Both the position numbers and the translations under genes were made by a program. Shown here piece after piece: positions 31,138-39,909 of a stretch of DNA of 64,000 bases. The notes below the pieces were generated by a model. That model was not told where the DNA came from, did not search any database, and was given only the letters and a program-made list of their open reading frames with translations. Numbering within the stretch: the stretch's first letter is position 1; each line of letters opens with the position of its first letter. The stretch is from Ruminococcus sp. (GTDB lineage: Bacteria; Bacillota; Clostridia; Oscillospirales; Ruminococcaceae), in the NCBI RefSeq assembly GCF_024692365.1, contig NZ_JAILMR010000044.1, positions 1 through 64,000 on the forward strand, written 5' to 3'.

Positions 31138-31635
31138 ATGGCAGGCAGAACAGAAAACGAGAGAGGAAGCATATCTCTGCTTGGTAACAACAACACAAAG
31201 TACAGCGCGGACTACGCTCCCGAAGTACTGGAAACTTTCCCCAACAAGCACCCCGACCGCGATTATTTTGTGAAGTTCAACTGCCCCGAATTCACCAGCC
31301 TTTGCCCGATAACTGGTCAGCCTGATTTCGCGACCATATATATTTCCTACATTCCCGCCGAGAGAATGGTGGAGAGCAAATCGCTGAAGCTGTATCTGTT
31401 CAGCTTCCGCAACCACGGCGATTTCCATGAGGACTGCGTAAACATCATCATGAACGACCTCATCAAGCTGATGGAACCCAAGTACATCGAGGTATGGGGA
31501 AAATTCCTGCCCCGCGGCGGAATATCCATCGACCCTTACTGCAACTACGGCATAAAGGGCACAAAGTGGGAAGAGCTTGCATGGCAGAGACTTGCACAGC
31601 ATGATATGTATCCCGAACTTGTAAACAACAGATAA
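31138..31635 (+). CDS. queF: NADPH-dependent preQ0 reductase
   Basis: Reduces preQ0 to preQ1, the last step before tRNA insertion. A short (YkvM-type) unimodular QueF of 165 residues, with the catalytic cysteine in [14 protein letters not shown], the NADPH motif [20 protein letters not shown] and the conserved [12 protein letters not shown] 31132 overlaps the queC stop but is too close to AAGGAG; ATG 31138 is spaced better. The operon thus makes preQ1 from GTP; tgt and queA are not in view. Confidence 0.96.
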   Translation: MAGRTENERGSISLLGNNNTKYSADYAPEVLETFPNKHPDRDYFVKFNCPEFTSLCPITGQPDFATIYISYIPAERMVESKSLKLYLFSFRNHGDFHEDCVNIIMNDLIKLMEPKYIEVWGKFLPRGGISIDPYCNYGIKGTKWEELAWQRLAQHDMYPELVNNR

Positions 31636-31645
31636 TCAAAAATAT

Positions 31646-31681
31646 CACCCCCGAAACTCTTGTGAGCGTCGGGGGTGTTTG
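31646..31681 (+). terminator. Terminator of the queuosine operon
   Basis: CACCCCCGA-actcttgtgagcg-TCGGGGGTG then TTTG. Eleven bases after the queF stop. Confidence 0.88.
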
Positions 31682-31696
31682 CATTTATTGATGATA

Positions 31697-32038
31697 TCAG
31701 AAGTTAGCGCCGTTCCAGCCCCAGTCGGGGGTGTCGGTATAACTTACATAGATACGGGACGGGCTGATTCCCAGTTCGTCACCGATTATCTCGGATATCT
31801 TGCCTGTGAGCTTGTTCTTTGCAGACCTGTCAGCAGTGCCGTAAATGCTTACGTTCACCATAGCGGCAGGGTCGGAAGTACCCTTGAACCAGAGTTTGTA
31901 CTCAGGCTCGATACCCACCATGAGCCAGCTTTCGGACTTGCCGGGGATAGCGGTTATCGCCTGACCCATAGCTGACTTGATGCTCTCTTCCTTATCAGCT
32001 GAAACAGCTGCGTTTGTTTTGATGTTGATAAAAGGCAT
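31697..32038 (-). CDS. MIF/tautomerase superfamily protein
   Basis: A 113-residue protein with Pro directly after Met (MPFINIKTNAAV), the catalytic proline of the tautomerase superfamily, and the C-terminal PSRIYVSYTDTPDWGWNGANF typical of MIF-like members. Bacterial MIF homologues are phenylpyruvate tautomerase-like; the true substrate is unknown. AAGGAGGTCATA precedes the ATG. It follows the nitroreductase gene by 12 bases, likely one transcript. Confidence 0.9.
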   Translation of the reverse strand: MPFINIKTNAAVSADKEESIKSAMGQAITAIPGKSESWLMVGIEPEYKLWFKGTSDPAAMVNVSIYGTADRSAKNKLTGKISEIIGDELGISPSRIYVSYTDTPDWGWNGANF

Positions 32039-32050
32039 AATATGACCTCC

Positions 32051-32578
32051 TTATTTTATGTAATAGATGTAGTTTTCCTTGCGGGGCTTTTCTGCGGGAT
32101 AATCACCCTTGATATGACCCACAACGCAGTGACCGATGCCCTCGTAATCGCCTGTGATGCCAAGCTTGGCCAGCAGTGCTTTGCCCTCTTCGGATTCAAA
32201 TTCTTCCTTGGCACGGTGTATCCAGCAGCTGCCGAGACCCACATCATGGGCTGCCAGCATGAGATTTCCCATAACAAGGCTGCCGTCGTAGATATAAGTG
32301 CTTGCGCTCTTATCCGCCAGTACTATTATAACTGCGGGTGCTCCGTAGAAGGGGTCAAAGCTTTCGTCCTTGCCCATTATGCGGGCATTCATTGCAGAAA
32401 GCTCGTCGCGCACCTTTTTATCGGTAACGGCTATCATTATCGGGGACTGCCTGTTCATGCCCGTAGCGGCAAAAGTGCCTGCTTTCAGGATAGTTTCCAG
32501 CTGTTCCTCAGTGGGCATCTCGTCAGTGAAAGCCCTTACGCTTCTTCTGGTTATGATCTTGTCCATTACTTCGCTCAT
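32051..32578 (-). CDS. Nitroreductase family FMN protein
   Basis: 175 residues of the nitroreductase fold: TRRSVRAFTDEMP near the start (FMN phosphate-binding Arg), SLVMGNLMLAAHDVGLGSCWIH in the middle and GHCVVGHIKGDYP near the end. NAD(P)H-dependent reduction of nitro compounds, quinones or flavins is the family role; substrate unknown. AAAAGGAGGCAGTAAC precedes the ATG. Confidence 0.92.
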   Translation of the reverse strand: MSEVMDKIITRRSVRAFTDEMPTEEQLETILKAGTFAATGMNRQSPIMIAVTDKKVRDELSAMNARIMGKDESFDPFYGAPAVIIVLADKSASTYIYDGSLVMGNLMLAAHDVGLGSCWIHRAKEEFESEEGKALLAKLGITGDYEGIGHCVVGHIKGDYPAEKPRKENYIYYIK

Positions 32579-32746
32579 GTTACTGCCTCCTTTTAGATTA
32601 AGGGTTTACCTATATATTATATCACTTTTATGGGGTTTTCTTCTATCGGCTGAATGTACGAAATACCAGCTTGTTATTTGTGAAAAAGAACGGCAAAAAG
32701 CAGAACTTACCCCGCCGCAATCTCGATAATGAAAAGTATGTGAAAA

Positions 32747-32773
32747 TTAGCACTCTCACCTTGACAGTGCTAA
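32747..32773 (+). promoter_or_regulatory. CIRCE operator (HrcA site)
   Basis: TTAGCACTC-tcaccttga-CAGTGCTAA: the HrcA heat-shock operator with nine-base spacer and one mismatch in the right arm (G to C). It overlaps the -35 box of the hsp20 promoter. Confidence 0.92.
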
Positions 32774-32788
32774 AAATAGTGGTATAAT
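32761..32788 (+). promoter_or_regulatory. Promoter of hsp20
   Basis: Perfect TTGACA (32761-32766) lying within CIRCE, 16 bases, perfect TATAAT (32783-32788). Leader about 120 nt. Confidence 0.87.
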
Positions 32789-32913
32789 ATAATCAGAACA
32801 AAGGAACAGAACAGACTGCCGCGGAGGTCTGAACTATCCGTCCCGTTGCTCATGGTATAAACATTCGGCAAAAGGTCATAATATGTTTGTATGATGAAAA
32901 GGAGGACTGACCT

Positions 32914-33363
32914 ATGTTACTACCCAGTATTTTTGGAAATGACGTGTTCGATGATATGATGAGTTTTCCGAGGTTTGACGATTTCGGAGACATTGACCGC
33001 AAGCTTTACGGCAAACACGCCGACAGAGTTATGAAAACCGATGTGCGGGAGCACGATGACAGCTTTGAGGTCGATATCGACCTGCCGGGCTTCACCAAGG
33101 ACGAGATCGAAATAAGCCTGCGTTCGGGCTATTTATCGGTATGTGCCGCAAAGGGGCTCGATAAGGACGACAAAGACACTCAGGGCAAGCTGATAAGGCA
33201 GGAGCGCTACGCAGGCGCTATGCAGAGAAGCTACTACGTCGGCAAAGAACTTACCGAGGAGGATATCAAGGCGAAATTCGAGAACGGCGTTCTCAGCCTG
33301 TATGTTCCCAAGAAAGAGCCACAAAAGGCTCTCCCCGAGACCAAGCGCATAGCTATCGAATAA
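32914..33363 (+). CDS. Hsp20 small heat-shock protein
   Basis: A 149-residue small heat-shock chaperone that holds unfolding proteins. The alpha-crystallin domain covers about residues 38-140 (VDIDLPGFTKDEIEISLRSG; the end motif GVLSLYVPKKEP). The C-terminal IxI anchor is present as RIAIE. AAAAGGAGGACTG precedes the ATG. A CIRCE element places it under HrcA, with the groE operon as the usual partner. Confidence 0.95.
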   Translation: MLLPSIFGNDVFDDMMSFPRFDDFGDIDRKLYGKHADRVMKTDVREHDDSFEVDIDLPGFTKDEIEISLRSGYLSVCAAKGLDKDDKDTQGKLIRQERYAGAMQRSYYVGKELTEEDIKAKFENGVLSLYVPKKEPQKALPETKRIAIE

Positions 33364-33370
33364 ATAATAT

Positions 33371-33410
33371 AAGGCACTTCTGTCATTATCTGGCAGAAGT
33401 GCCTTTTTTT
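33371..33410 (+). terminator. Bidirectional terminator after hsp20
   Basis: AAGGCACTTCTG-tcattatctgg-CAGAAGTGCCTT and seven T. It also covers the end of the convergent DUF2262-like gene. Confidence 0.9.
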
Positions 33411-33939
33411 ATTCCCAATCATATTTATTGATCTCGAACTCAAATGTTCCCTTGTCGGTGTATATAACACTGATATCTTCAATGTATTTGCCATCAGCGT
33501 CAATGATGTCGCATTGATCTATGTAAAAATCAATGCTTCCGTCACGCTTTACACCTATGTCATGAATCTCCATATCTCCAAGGAACATTTCCTTTGACAT
33601 CAGCATATGCTGAGATGAGCTCATTATGAGCCCTGACTCGTCTGCTAAATAGTCAAGGACAGCCGCTTTTACACGGTAGTCAATTTCTTCCTTGTTGTTC
33701 AGCAGCTGAATGAGTCTTTCAACACCATCACCCATATCGCGAGAGCCTTCCTCGACCGACTCTATGTAGACATCCATGAGCTGAGGGGAATCATCATACC
33801 ATTTCACTAAACCCTCATAGATGTATTCGTGGTCAACGAAGGTGAAAATACCCAGGGGAGTCTCTACATCGTTTTCACCAAGTACAGGCTGTGGTTCGGG
33901 CTTTTCTTTTTTGCCGAAAAGTTTTCCAAAAAATGACAT
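33409..33939 (-). CDS. DUF2262-like protein
   Basis: 176 residues. The start MSFFGKLFGKKEKPEPQPVLG is a basic, Pro-rich leader, followed by a single acidic domain (TPLGIFTFVDHEYIYEGLVKWYDD to the C-terminus) of the kind annotated DUF2262. No catalytic motif is known and there is no signal peptide or membrane helix. ATG 33939 after GGAAGGAG is preferred to GTG 33948. It follows ppa on the same strand, 25 bases downstream. Confidence 0.7.
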   Translation of the reverse strand: MSFFGKLFGKKEKPEPQPVLGENDVETPLGIFTFVDHEYIYEGLVKWYDDSPQLMDVYIESVEEGSRDMGDGVERLIQLLNNKEEIDYRVKAAVLDYLADESGLIMSSSQHMLMSKEMFLGDMEIHDIGVKRDGSIDFYIDQCDIIDADGKYIEDISVIYTDKGTFEFEINKYDWE

Positions 33940-33964
33940 ATCACTCACTCCTTCCTTTCAGATA

Positions 33965-34495
33965 TCACTTGCAAAAGCACTCGATATATCTTTCAATGCA
34001 GCTGTCAATGGTCTTTACAGCTTCATCTACGTTCTTGACATCGTCAATAACCGTATCCTTGTTTTCCAGTGCCTTGTATACAGTAAAGAAGTGCTTCATC
34101 TCATCAAAGATATGGTTAGGAAGTTCACTTATGTCCTTGTATACATTATAGGTGGGGTCGTTGAAAGGTATGCAGATTATCTTCTCATCTGCCGCACCGT
34201 TGTCCATCATCATTATCATGCCGATAGGATAGCAGTCCACCAGCGAAAGGGGTTCAAGAGTTTCCGAACACAGAACCAGCACGTCCAGCGGGTCGCCGTC
34301 TTCGGCATAGGTGCGGGGGATAAATCCGTAATTTGCGGGATAGTGGGTAGATGTATACAGTATTCTGTCCATCTTCAGAAGTCCAGTCGCCTTGTCCAGC
34401 TCGTACTTCACCTTTGAACCCTTGGGTATCTCAACAACAGCTGTGAACTTGTTCTTTGATATCGCCTTTGGTGATATGTCATGCCAGATATTCAT
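33965..34495 (-). CDS. ppa: Soluble inorganic pyrophosphatase (family I)
   Basis: Hydrolyses pyrophosphate to phosphate. 176 residues, with the substrate-binding [24 protein letters not shown] and the metal-binding signature [23 protein letters not shown] precedes the ATG. Normal length and motifs. Confidence 0.97.
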   Translation of the reverse strand: MNIWHDISPKAISKNKFTAVVEIPKGSKVKYELDKATGLLKMDRILYTSTHYPANYGFIPRTYAEDGDPLDVLVLCSETLEPLSLVDCYPIGMIMMMDNGAADEKIICIPFNDPTYNVYKDISELPNHIFDEMKHFFTVYKALENKDTVIDDVKNVDEAVKTIDSCIERYIECFCK

Positions 34496-34549
34496 ATCAT
34501 TACCTCCCTGTTATTATTGCCGATCATTAAAAACCGTTAAGTGCTCAGA

Positions 34550-35104
34550 TCATTGTTCCGCCAGATACATTCCAACTTCTTCCAATGCCTCGGGTATATC
34601 GAATACAGTTTCGCCCTCAAGTTCCACTGCCGAAAGACTGCCCTGCTGTTCCTCAGTGAAAGTGTTCCACATGGAACATGGAGCATCAGTCTTTGCTATA
34701 CCCAGCTTTTTAAGAAGCTTCTCTGCCTTATCCTTTTTCGGGGTGTACAGCATGAACTCCTGATAGTCCATAAAGTACAGTTCTTCCTCAGTCTTGTTCG
34801 ATCCGAAGCCGAATCGGCTGAGACCGTCCTGTATAAGCAGTTCTCCGTAGCGCTTCATTATCGCCCTTGCTACTGCTTTTGTGCAGTTATCAAGATAGTA
34901 CACATCGTACTCCTCGCTGTCATCGCGTGGCAGTTCAAGCAGGAAGAATACAGGCTCGTCCGCCATATCGATGAAGCCCTCGGCAAGCCCTGCCATAAGC
35001 TCCGCGCTGATTATCCCCGTAAAGCTCCCGTCCTCGTATTTGTATCCGCTTTCAAGATCTTTAGCGGCGGGTGCACTCACTCCCTGACAAAATTGAAAAG
35101 CCAT
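34550..35104 (-). CDS. Hypothetical cytoplasmic protein (184 aa)
   Basis: Unrecognised. AAAGGGAGG immediately before MAFQFCQGVSAPAAKDLE points to ATG 35104, not the track start at 35161. Acidic, soluble, with no signal peptide; segments such as ELMAGLAEGFIDMADEPVFFLLELPRD and a FMLYTPKKDKAEKLLKKLG region suggest a single alpha-beta domain. A parS-like palindrome (34663-34678) lies inside the coding sequence and another just upstream of the gene. Confidence 0.65.
   Translation of the reverse strand: MAFQFCQGVSAPAAKDLESGYKYEDGSFTGIISAELMAGLAEGFIDMADEPVFFLLELPRDDSEEYDVYYLDNCTKAVARAIMKRYGELLIQDGLSRFGFGSNKTEEELYFMDYQEFMLYTPKKDKAEKLLKKLGIAKTDAPCSMWNTFTEEQQGSLSAVELEGETVFDIPEALEEVGMYLAEQ
34663..34678. 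other. parS-like site 2 (one mismatch)
   Basis: TGTTCCACATGGAACA, one base away from a perfect 16-bp palindrome. It lies inside the hypothetical gene, 504 bases from site 1. Confidence 0.6.
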
Positions 35105-35166
35105 TGGTATCCCTCCCTTTAGGTCATTTGATATCCGATCGTATTCGTTTTTAAAATTCATACAAA

Positions 35167-35182
35167 TGTTCCACGTGGAACA
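35167..35182. other. parS-like centromere site 1
   Basis: TGTTCCACGTGGAACA, a perfect 16-bp palindrome that fits the ParB-binding pattern TGTTNCACGTGNAACA. It lies in the 97-base gap between the acp and hypothetical genes. ParB/Spo0J sites cluster near the replication origin. Confidence 0.75.
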
Positions 35183-35201
35183 TTTTGGTTTGTGCTTTTG
35201 C

Positions 35202-35444
35202 TTACTTTCCTCTTGCGGCGATTATCTTCATCATCTCGCCTACGTTGTTCATGCCCGATACTTCGCCCATCTTGAACTTCATTCCGAACTCGTCCTCAAC
35301 AGCGCCTATAAGTGTGATATGCTCGATGGAATCCCAGTCCTCGATATCGTCTGCGGTGGTATCGGCTGTTATAACTATGCTGTCGTCATCAAAAACATCT
35401 CTGAAAACTTCTGTCAGTCTTTTTCTAAGTTCTTTAGCGTCCAT
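35202..35444 (-). CDS. Acyl carrier protein of the FkbH/MBOAT operon
   Basis: An 80-residue acyl carrier protein with the phosphopantetheine serine in DWDSIEHITLIGAVEDEFG. It starts directly after the FkbH stop (TAAATG), so the pair is translationally coupled. In FkbH systems the carrier accepts a glyceryl unit from 1,3-bisphosphoglycerate; in Dlt systems the equivalent (DltC) hands its cargo to a membrane MBOAT. Both partners are in this operon. The cargo is inferred. Confidence 0.9.
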   Translation of the reverse strand: MDAKELRKRLTEVFRDVFDDDSIVITADTTADDIEDWDSIEHITLIGAVEDEFGMKFKMGEVSGMNNVGEMMKIIAARGK

Positions 35445-37229
35445 TTATTGTTCCTCCGTATTGACATTTATTGCTGTATTTTTGCTCTCCGTATGTGCCG
35501 AAACGTCCATCTTCCAGATGGTATTGCCCTCATCATCGGAGCTCTGCTTTTCAAAGCCCAGCTCCCCGAAAAGCTCTGCCACCATCTTGTTTTTCGCTGT
35601 TGGGTAATAGTACCCGTATATCTCTGCTATGCCCTTATCCCTGCAGGTTTTCACCAGTTCGTCCAGCATAGCGTATTCCATGCCCCTTTTGAGGACACGG
35701 CAGCTCATGAGCCACAGTTCAAGGTCCAGCTTATTGCCGTTCACCTTGCCTATGACTTCGGACACAACGCCGTTATCGCCGTACTTATCCACAAGCTTGC
35801 CATACAGGGTGATATACTCATCGCTGTTCATGCGCTCTTCCATTTCGGTGACGGTATATCTGCGGGTAGTCACGTTGAACTGATTGCTCTTTCCCGCCAG
35901 CTGAGCCAGACGCTGTACATACATGGGCTTGAAAGGTGCTATCTCGGCAAACATTTCAAGGCTCCTGAGATAATCGTCATAATCCGCGAATTTTGACTGC
36001 TCCTGTTTTCTCTGCATATTTGCGGCATACATCTCGGTACGTTTCAGGTCGTCTGCCGAAAGGCTGACTACCTCAAAGAATCCAGAGCGGTCAATGTTTC
36101 GGATATAGTCACCAACATTATCCATATCGGGGGCGGCAAAACCGCTTCCGCGGACTATCTCCCTCTCGGCAGGATTATCATCCGCCAGCACTATCGCATC
36201 GGGGAGAATATCCAGCTCTTTCGCGGTATTTATAAGGTTCTCGCTCTTGGGCTCCCAGTTTGCCTTTATCACTGTAAAGTCAGAAGGTCTGAGTGCGCCC
36301 TCGGGGTGTTCAAGTCCCGCCAGAGCATTTTCTTCCTCATTTTTTGAACAAACTGTCAAAAGCACGCCTATGTCTTTGAGCGATTTGACATATTCCTGCC
36401 ACTGATAGTAAGCCATAGCTTCGGCAGTTTCCTGCCCTATGGTGAGGTTCTCGGCACCGTCATCGCCTACGATGCCGCCCCAGAGGGTATTATCGAGGTC
36501 GAGTGCCAGCACCTTTTTATTTCTTCCGCATATAGCCTTTATGACCTTTGCGGCTTCAAAGCAGAGGTCGGGTATAAAGCGGATATTAAGGCTGTATTTG
36601 TAAAGATACCAGTACTGCGGGTCGCTCCATGCGTCAAGTCCGCATACAGCCGAAAGGTAGTTTATATCATTGAGATATACTCCGCTTGCGGCGTTTATCT
36701 CCTCTGCCAGCCTGAGATTCAGCCTTGTAACGTAATTCACAAGACCTCTCTTATCACTGCCGTCGCTGTTGCCCAGCAGACGGAATGAGGGCAGTTCAAA
36801 ATTGTTCTGTACCACAGCACAGCCGAAGTTTGATTTCAGGCTTTCCCACATCTGCTTATAGCCTGATATCTCGCTTTCAAGACCCTCGGCTATCTCAGCT
36901 TCCGACATCTTGGGATTCGGCTTGAATGTGAGATTGCGAAGTCCCGTATGCAGAAATACTATATCGGGCTTGAAAGCCAGAAGTTCCTCAGACGGGAACA
37001 GTGCTTCCTGCCTGTACTGGGCATATTCGCATTCGTAGAACTCAGCTTTTATGCCATAGTTCAGCAGAAAAAGTTCCAGCACCGATACTATATCCGAGGT
37101 GGTAGAACCGCCCAGAACAGCTATGCGCTTTGTCAGCACGGGTGTGACCACTTCTGTCAGCCGCCTTTTCAGCGACTTTTTCTTTTTCATTATATACCCG
37201 CTGTCAAAGGGGTATTCAAGCTCTTTCAT
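35445..37229 (-). CDS. FkbH-like HAD-IIIC family protein
   Basis: 594 residues in three parts: an N-terminal SGNH-like domain (GGSTTSDIVSVLELFLLN, residues 40-220), a HAD phosphatase core (VLALDLDNTLWGGIVGDDG; VLLTVCSKNEE; VLADDNPAERE, about 235-400) and a GNAT-like C-terminal domain (about 440-575). This is the FkbH layout; characterised members strip phosphate from 1,3-bisphosphoglycerate and load D-glycerate on an ACP. It lies two bases downstream of the DHHW gene and abuts the ACP gene. Confidence 0.9.
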   Translation of the reverse strand: MKELEYPFDSGYIMKKKKSLKRRLTEVVTPVLTKRIAVLGGSTTSDIVSVLELFLLNYGIKAEFYECEYAQYRQEALFPSEELLAFKPDIVFLHTGLRNLTFKPNPKMSEAEIAEGLESEISGYKQMWESLKSNFGCAVVQNNFELPSFRLLGNSDGSDKRGLVNYVTRLNLRLAEEINAASGVYLNDINYLSAVCGLDAWSDPQYWYLYKYSLNIRFIPDLCFEAAKVIKAICGRNKKVLALDLDNTLWGGIVGDDGAENLTIGQETAEAMAYYQWQEYVKSLKDIGVLLTVCSKNEEENALAGLEHPEGALRPSDFTVIKANWEPKSENLINTAKELDILPDAIVLADDNPAEREIVRGSGFAAPDMDNVGDYIRNIDRSGFFEVVSLSADDLKRTEMYAANMQRKQEQSKFADYDDYLRSLEMFAEIAPFKPMYVQRLAQLAGKSNQFNVTTRRYTVTEMEERMNSDEYITLYGKLVDKYGDNGVVSEVIGKVNGNKLDLELWLMSCRVLKRGMEYAMLDELVKTCRDKGIAEIYGYYYPTAKNKMVAELFGELGFEKQSSDDEGNTIWKMDVSAHTESKNTAINVNTEEQ

Positions 37230-37231
37230 AT

Positions 37232-39895
37232 TTAATCCTCATAATTGCCGTCGGCATTATCGGTATTCTCGTTGTTTTCGGGATTGCCTTCATCGGGCTT
37301 CGACTCGTTCTCATCGGGTTTCTCTTCGGGCTGACTCTCCTCGGGTTCATCCAACTGTATCTCCAGAGGTACTGCTGAATCCTGAACGCGGTTATTATTT
37401 ATCGCAGTGATGTGCATCTCAGTCGAGCAGGAAGTTATGGAGATGGAGAACAACAGGTCGGTACAGCCTACCGAGCGACAGAACTCAATTGCGTTTTCGT
37501 CGAAGTATCTGAAATCACACACGTAGATCTTCTCAAAGCTGTGTGTCAGGAAAGGTACCAGCGCATTGCCGAAGCTGTCCTTGAAGATGACCAGCGTTCT
37601 GCCGTTGCCGACATCGGTGGTTATCTCGGTTATCTCTTCGTCCTTGCCCATTATTGCAGAATAGCAGTTTACGCCCTCAGCATAATCAAAGAACAGACTG
37701 CTCTCTTCACCGTTTGTGAAATCGGTGTTATAGTACTTGGTAGTATATTCGTTATCGGGCTTATAGTAGATGAATGTATCAGGATTTGCTTCCAGTTCGC
37801 TGTCATAGTTGCTGTAAGCATACATCGTACCAAGGAATCCATCTATCTTGTTCTTCTCATAGGTCTTGAGGTCGGCATACTTAACGCCTGCCTTTTCAGC
37901 AAATACCTTGCCTGCGTAGTAAGCGCCAAGAGGCTGCCAGTGGTGGTCGGTACGTGAATAGATATACTCATCGGTGTGAGCGCCTATGGCATCGTAAACA
38001 TCTACATTTATTATACCGCTGAGTTCGGAAGCGATATTATCGATATTATCCTTCTGGTCGGCAACGATATCCTTGAAGTTTTTGGGCATATAGTAAGCCG
38101 CAGAAGTAGGAATGGTCATGTTGTATACATTGACCTCGGGCATTTCTTCCTTGTACTTGTTGATAGTCTTGGCATAAAGCGCACCTGTCTCGAACATACC
38201 GTAGTAGCCCGCAACAGCACGTACATCCTTGCCCTTGCCGAATACTATAACGTCGCCCTCAAGAACGCCGTCGTCAAGTATCTCGGGGAGTTTGACTACC
38301 TCTTCCTTTTTGGTGGTAGTCTTCTTGCCGTCCTTATCCTTAGCCTTGGTAGTGGTCACAGCCTTGGGGTCGGTGTTAGCGGTAACTGTGGTAACAGCTG
38401 CGCGCTTCTTTTCGTCGAGAGTTTCCTTTTCGGCTACCTTGTGGCTGCCGTTCACCTTAGCGCCGCCAAGGTCGATACCTTTCAGGCGGTCATAAATCGC
38501 ACCGAACTTTTTAAGGTCTTCACGACCGGGGATAGTATCGGTGAAATAATCATCTATCGAACGGGTATACTTACCTGAAAAATAATCCTTGATGCTGAAC
38601 GAGGGGAACTCTGCCAGATTTCTGTTCTCGGAGTTTATAAATCCGCTCTCCCTCTCCATGAAAAGCAGAGAGAAGAATATAGCGAATACCATGCCCACGC
38701 ACATGATGCAGTTTATGAAGTGGAATTCCAGTTCATGGGTCTTGGTTTTTTTACGCTTTGAATGTGACTTCTTTGCAGCTTCACTGCGGCTGCCCTTTTC
38801 GGGAACACTGTGAGCCTTTTCTGTTTTTCCGCTGCGGACTTTGTGTATCATTTCAGCAAAGTCATACGCTTCATCACTCATCTGCTTTTCAGCAGGGACT
38901 TCTGCTGATACAGACTTTCTGCGTACAGGTGCAGCTGCGGGCACTTCTGCCGCAGGTGACTTTTCTGCGGGTTTTGCGGCAACAGGCTGCTTTACCTCGG
39001 CAGGAGTTTTCTCCACAGGCTTAACGTCTGAAACAGGCATCTTCTCTGCTTCAAGCCTTTCAGCCTTTTCCTTTACCACACTGAATTCAGCCGTCTTTTC
39101 CAGTTCAGCTTGCTGAACTGTTTCAGCAGGCTGAACTTTCTCGGTAACTGCGGGAGTTTCAGCCTTTGCAGGTGCTTCGGGCTTCTTCTCGGGAATCGGG
39201 TCACGCAGGTCATCGAGGTTCATTTTAGAAATCGGCATTTTCAGCGATACTGTGCGCTTGTTGGGAGAATCTGCCGCTTTCTGTCTGCCTGCCCTGTGGG
39301 GTATCTCACGAACTCTTGTATCACCGCGGGAGTCTACGTTCATAAGCAGCTCCTGCTTGTGGGTCACGCCCATAGCAGCATCTACCACTTTTTCAAAATC
39401 GGGTACAGGTGCGGGCTTGGGGGGCTGTGTCATCACAGGCAGAGGAGCAACAAAATCGGGAGGCAGCTGTCTTTTTTCGGGTTCCTGCTGCTGTACGGGG
39501 GGTACAGGCTGTGCGGGAGCCGTGTAGACAGGCTGAGTGACAGGTGTCTGCTGTGTTTCTTCTGATTCGTCTTCTCCGTCTATCCAGACGCTTCTTTTGG
39601 GTTTCAGCAGAGGACTGTCCGTCCAGATACTGTGACTGCGCTTGCGGCGGTCTTCCCTTATCTTATCAACTATCTTGTCGTGCTCGGGAGCGCTCTCATT
39701 CATAGGGCTGAAATCCTCGGGCACGAAACTTTTAAGTTCGCCTATGGGCTTGGTATTTCTTGCAGTCCTTCTTGCTTCGGGCGTGGGGATATCCTTGCCG
39801 CCCAGTGTAACGTCGTTCAGCGACTGCTCATATGCTTTTGTCAGCGCCTCCAGGTCAAAAGCAGGAGAGTGCTTGTTATTTTTATTATCCATCAT
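37232..39895 (-). CDS. DHHW-family membrane protein with a 390-residue disordered N-terminus
   Basis: 887 residues. Residues 1-390 are Pro/Glu/Lys/Ala-rich and look disordered (VYTAPAQPVPPVQQQEPEKR). One membrane helix follows (FINCIMCVGMVFAIFFSLLF, about 393-412), then an extracellular AlgX/DltD-like SGNH domain with the DHHW motif in SRTDHHWQPLGAYYAGK (about residue 650) and FKDSFGNA; the tail is an acidic Pro/Glu repeat. DHHW proteins work with MBOAT proteins to acylate exported polymers. The first part would lie in the cytoplasm, which is unusual. It follows the MBOAT gene by 14 bases, after GGTGAG. Confidence 0.87.
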   Translation of the reverse strand: MMDNKNNKHSPAFDLEALTKAYEQSLNDVTLGGKDIPTPEARRTARNTKPIGELKSFVPEDFSPMNESAPEHDKIVDKIREDRRKRSHSIWTDSPLLKPKRSVWIDGEDESEETQQTPVTQPVYTAPAQPVPPVQQQEPEKRQLPPDFVAPLPVMTQPPKPAPVPDFEKVVDAAMGVTHKQELLMNVDSRGDTRVREIPHRAGRQKAADSPNKRTVSLKMPISKMNLDDLRDPIPEKKPEAPAKAETPAVTEKVQPAETVQQAELEKTAEFSVVKEKAERLEAEKMPVSDVKPVEKTPAEVKQPVAAKPAEKSPAAEVPAAAPVRRKSVSAEVPAEKQMSDEAYDFAEMIHKVRSGKTEKAHSVPEKGSRSEAAKKSHSKRKKTKTHELEFHFINCIMCVGMVFAIFFSLLFMERESGFINSENRNLAEFPSFSIKDYFSGKYTRSIDDYFTDTIPGREDLKKFGAIYDRLKGIDLGGAKVNGSHKVAEKETLDEKKRAAVTTVTANTDPKAVTTTKAKDKDGKKTTTKKEEVVKLPEILDDGVLEGDVIVFGKGKDVRAVAGYYGMFETGALYAKTINKYKEEMPEVNVYNMTIPTSAAYYMPKNFKDIVADQKDNIDNIASELSGIINVDVYDAIGAHTDEYIYSRTDHHWQPLGAYYAGKVFAEKAGVKYADLKTYEKNKIDGFLGTMYAYSNYDSELEANPDTFIYYKPDNEYTTKYYNTDFTNGEESSLFFDYAEGVNCYSAIMGKDEEITEITTDVGNGRTLVIFKDSFGNALVPFLTHSFEKIYVCDFRYFDENAIEFCRSVGCTDLLFSISITSCSTEMHITAINNNRVQDSAVPLEIQLDEPEESQPEEKPDENESKPDEGNPENNENTDNADGNYED

Positions 39896-39909
39896 TTTCG
39901 CTCACCTGT

